Origin: Synergistaceae bacterium
Lineage (GTDB): Bacteria > Synergistota > Synergistia > Synergistales > Aminobacteriaceae
DNA: 23,510 bases
Reading direction: 5' to 3'
Assembly (NCBI GenBank): GCA_017458545.1
Contig: JAFTBA010000095.1
Location: forward strand, 1-23,510
Shown here piece after piece: positions 21,371 through 23,510 of the stretch; position 1 is the stretch's first letter; every line of letters starts with the position of its first letter. The notes under the pieces were generated by a model that saw nothing but the letters and a program-made list of their open reading frames with translations, was not told the DNA's origin and searched no databases. The position numbers and the translations under genes are program-made.

Positions 21371-23203
21371 ATGAGCTGGATAATTTTGGCATTAACGCTC
21401 GGAGCGTCAATAACGTCAATCATACATGGAGTATTCATGTTATTCGGTTCACTTGCTGTAACCGACAGCGGAATTTTCGTTAACGGTCTTCCGCCCACAA
21501 TGCTTGCAGGACTTCCCGTAGTTTCGGCAGTATTCGCGTTAATAGGAGGTATTGCAGCGTTCAATCAGTCGAAATGGGGAGCATTATTCCTTTTTGTTGC
21601 AGCAGGTTTATGCGTACCTGCAAGGGATACATGGCTTTACGGAGGATTGTATTTCTTTGCGGCACTGCTGTGTTTTCTCGTCAGCAAAAAGAACCGCGAA
21701 ACTGAAATGATTTACGGTGATTATGATTATGACGATAACGGTTACGGGTCAGGAACTGAGGACGTTGAAGCCGATTATTATTACGATACTCCTGCGATAC
21801 CTCCTGCAGATTCGTATGACGGTACCGGCAAACAGGCTGAAGCTCCTGCATTCAGTTTCCCGGACCTCAAAAAAGATAACATTAATGCTGACACATCATT
21901 TGAAGAGGCATTGAAACAGCAGAGTGTTCCTAAGATACGACGCAGAATGTCTAAAGCATGTCCTGAATGCGGTGAAATAGTTTCACGTGACAGCCATTAC
22001 TGTCCAACATGCGGAGCAAAACTTTCAGTTTTAACCGAAGATGATAATATTGACATAGAGAAGCTCAACGAACAGCTTTTAACGCCTGTTCCGACAGAAG
22101 AGTTTGAACAGGTGCAGGAACAGGCACAGGCTCAGGAACAGGAAGAAACTCAAAATATTCAGCAGGGCGATAATCCCAAGAAAGAGGATGAAGAAAACAT
22201 GTCATATGCAGAGAGTATACCGAATTACAGGGTACTGGTGAGACCTGAGAGGAACTCAACGGGTATGGGACGAACGTTAAGGAATGACGTTACATCGCAG
22301 GAATTTACGCGTTACACGAGCAAAGCCAAGAAGCGCGGACGTTCGGCAGGAAGAAAAATAGCCAGTATGTTATTGCTTTTCTCAGCAGTAGGAGGAGCAT
22401 TATATTTTCTTTTGGGACTGCGTAAACTTCCTCCGGGGGATTTACCGCCCATAGCACGCACTGAAGTGGTCAGAGAGAGAGCGCGCGAAAGTGAAAGCGA
22501 GAATTTACCTCCCGTTAAGAGCGTTCAGACTACTGAGACTGACAGCAAAGCTAAGGGCAGTCAGACAGTTGCCGAGCCCGTAGTAGCTGTAGCTGAGAAC
22601 ATTCTGCCTAATTTTGAGCCTGAACTGCAGCCCCGTAACGGAATAATTACAGGCAGCAGCGTCAACGTAAGAGCAGACCATACAACAAGCTCTGCACGGG
22701 TAACACGTATGAAGGTTAACAGCAGAGTAGAAATTCTCGGAACGTTCAACGTACCTTCAGGTCAGCATTCAGGTATTTGGTACAACATAAGAACAGGGAA
22801 TAATGAGGGTTGGGTTTACGGAAGGTACCTTCAGCCTGTAGGATCAGGACTGCCGTCAGGGTATTCAGTTGCGCTGTTAAAGACGTTCGGGAGCAACAAA
22901 GCTCAGATGACTGAGCTGCTTGGAACGCCTACGAGGAGTACAGGTTCGAGTATTGAATGGCCGGGACTGACAGCAACGTTGAAGGGCGATGAGATAACAA
23001 GAATACGTATCACCTCGCCTAACAGGGAGTTACAGAACGGTCTCAAAATAGGAATGAGTCAGACTGCATTACAGCAGATAATGGGTTATCCTTCCAGCGT
23101 CAATAACAGGACTATGAATTACAATGAGAACGGTAAGACGGGATTAAGCATACAGCTTGACCGTAACAACTCAATAAGCTCAATTACTGTCAACGAGATA
23201 TAG
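21371..23203 (+). CDS. Membrane protein with zinc ribbon and SH3 domain
   Basis: This protein of about 610 residues has an unusual mosaic. Residues 1-105 form about four membrane helices. An acidic Asp/Tyr-rich stretch (about 115-140) follows, then a zinc ribbon at 197-214 (CPEC...CPTC, Cys 197, 200, 211, 214), a Gln/Glu-rich segment (about 235-260), another membrane helix (about 330-352), a bacterial SH3 domain (about 423-490, SSVNVRADHTTSSARVTRM...GIWYNIRTGNNEGWVYGRYL) and a C-terminal region with two similar repeats (LLGTPTRSTGSSIEW and IMGYPSSVNNRTMNY), resembling BamE/SmpA-type modules. I chose ATG 21371 because GTG at 21359 leaves only one base to the AGGAG site. The SH3 domain may bind cell-wall material. 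Function unknown. Confidence 0.75.
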   Translation: MSWIILALTLGASITSIIHGVFMLFGSLAVTDSGIFVNGLPPTMLAGLPVVSAVFALIGGIAAFNQSKWGALFLFVAAGLCVPARDTWLYGGLYFFAALLCFLVSKKNRETEMIYGDYDYDDNGYGSGTEDVEADYYYDTPAIPPADSYDGTGKQAEAPAFSFPDLKKDNINADTSFEEALKQQSVPKIRRRMSKACPECGEIVSRDSHYCPTCGAKLSVLTEDDNIDIEKLNEQLLTPVPTEEFEQVQEQAQAQEQEETQNIQQGDNPKKEDEENMSYAESIPNYRVLVRPERNSTGMGRTLRNDVTSQEFTRYTSKAKKRGRSAGRKIASMLLLFSAVGGALYFLLGLRKLPPGDLPPIARTEVVRERARESESENLPPVKSVQTTETDSKAKGSQTVAEPVVAVAENILPNFEPELQPRNGIITGSSVNVRADHTTSSARVTRMKVNSRVEILGTFNVPSGQHSGIWYNIRTGNNEGWVYGRYLQPVGSGLPSGYSVALLKTFGSNKAQMTELLGTPTRSTGSSIEWPGLTATLKGDEITRIRITSPNRELQNGLKIGMSQTALQQIMGYPSSVNNRTMNYNENGKTGLSIQLDRNNSISSITVNEI

Positions 23204-23218
23204 ACCGTTCAACAAAAA

Positions 23219-23250
23219 ACCCCCCTCATAACAAAAGGGGGGTATATTTT
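23219..23250. terminator. Strong bidirectional terminator
   Basis: ACCCCCCT (23219-23226) pairs with AGGGGGGT (23236-23243) with a 9-base loop. A T-rich tail follows on the plus strand, and on the minus strand an A-run at 23214-23219 gives a T-run. It serves the convergent SH3-domain and flavodoxin genes. Confidence 0.9.
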
Positions 23251-23258
23251 TCCTGAAA

Positions 23259-23510
23259 CTATTTCAGCATTCCGTCAACAGCTTTTTCAGCTGCAGCCCT
23301 GTTATTCTGAGCGGTGCTTCCTCTTACTGCAGTAACCCTCTTAACGTCAGCACCTTTCATTGCGGATTTGAGAGTTCTGTCAGTGCTTCCAGCGCCCGAC
23401 CCCTCATGAGTGCAGAAAGGAATTACTGTCTTTCCGTTCCAGTCATGCGCCTCAATGAACGTGTACATGCACATGCGAATATCTCCCCACCAGATAGGGT
23501 GGCCGAAATA
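23259..23510 (-). CDS. Flavodoxin-family protein, C-terminal part (5' end outside window)
   Basis: An open frame of 83 codons enters from the right edge and ends at 23259. It begins YFGHPIWWGDIRMCMYTFIE and continues GKTVIPFCTHEGSGAGSTDR, the pattern of the FMN-binding loops and following strand in short-chain flavodoxins (GHPIWW at the 50s/60s loop, FCTHEGSG at the 90s loop). Flavodoxins carry electrons via FMN. The start codon is outside the window. A terminator lies just downstream. ATG codons exist at 23474 and 23468 but they are internal because the motif GHPIWW precedes them. Confidence 0.88.
   Translation of the reverse strand, partial: YFGHPIWWGDIRMCMYTFIEAHDWNGKTVIPFCTHEGSGAGSTDRTLKSAMKGADVKRVTAVRGSTAQNNRAAAEKAVDGMLK

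Noticed and set aside
1..23510. Insertion sequences, phage genes or tRNA genes
   Set aside because: No transposase, integrase, terminal repeat pair or clover-leaf sequence was seen on either strand.

Overview
The window is a dense, mostly AT-leaning bacterial chromosome segment with no rRNA, tRNA, CRISPR array or insertion sequence that I can see. The best lineage guess is an anaerobic, gut-type bacterium, possibly Synergistota. The reasons are the layout of the translation operon, a YlxR-L7Ae fusion, a GltS-type transporter and an NHLM/Nif11 peptide system. The guess is weak because no rRNA is present.

Region 1 (1-6301) looks like a peptide natural-product (RiPP) locus. On the minus strand lie a short HlyD-like membrane adaptor and, cut by the left edge, an ABC exporter with an N-terminal C39 peptidase of the NHLM type. 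Divergent on the plus strand are a MacB-type permease without its ATPase, a probable double-GNAT acetyltransferase, three tandem Nif11-type precursor peptides (near-identical leaders, unrelated short cores) and a radical SAM/SPASM maturase with a TTG start. The expected flow is: precursors are made, the SAM enzyme modifies the Cys-bearing cores, the C39 domain removes the leader, and the ABC transporter exports the product. Small hairpins sit between the precursor genes, and one of them covers the ribosome binding site of the third precursor.

Region 2 (6322-7705, minus) holds two TerD-family genes, each with its own terminator. Region 3 (7724-10631) holds a gltS-rraA pair transcribed away from a LysR regulator, which looks like a small uptake-and-cleavage unit for a dicarboxylate or oxo-acid.

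Region 4 (10663-21315, plus) is a long, tightly packed translation and RNA operon: rimP, nusA, a fused ylxR-L7Ae gene, infB, a small cupin, rbfA, a DHH phosphoesterase, truB, ribF, tatD, tgt and a Sua5/TsaC gene. Most genes overlap or nearly touch. A good promoter is followed by two adjacent hairpins, the second with a U-run, before rimP, so attenuation of the whole operon is plausible.

Region 5 (21325-23510) holds a membrane protein with a zinc ribbon and an SH3 domain, a strong bidirectional terminator, and the C-terminal part of a flavodoxin on the minus strand running off the right edge. No gene-free stretch exceeds 300 bases.
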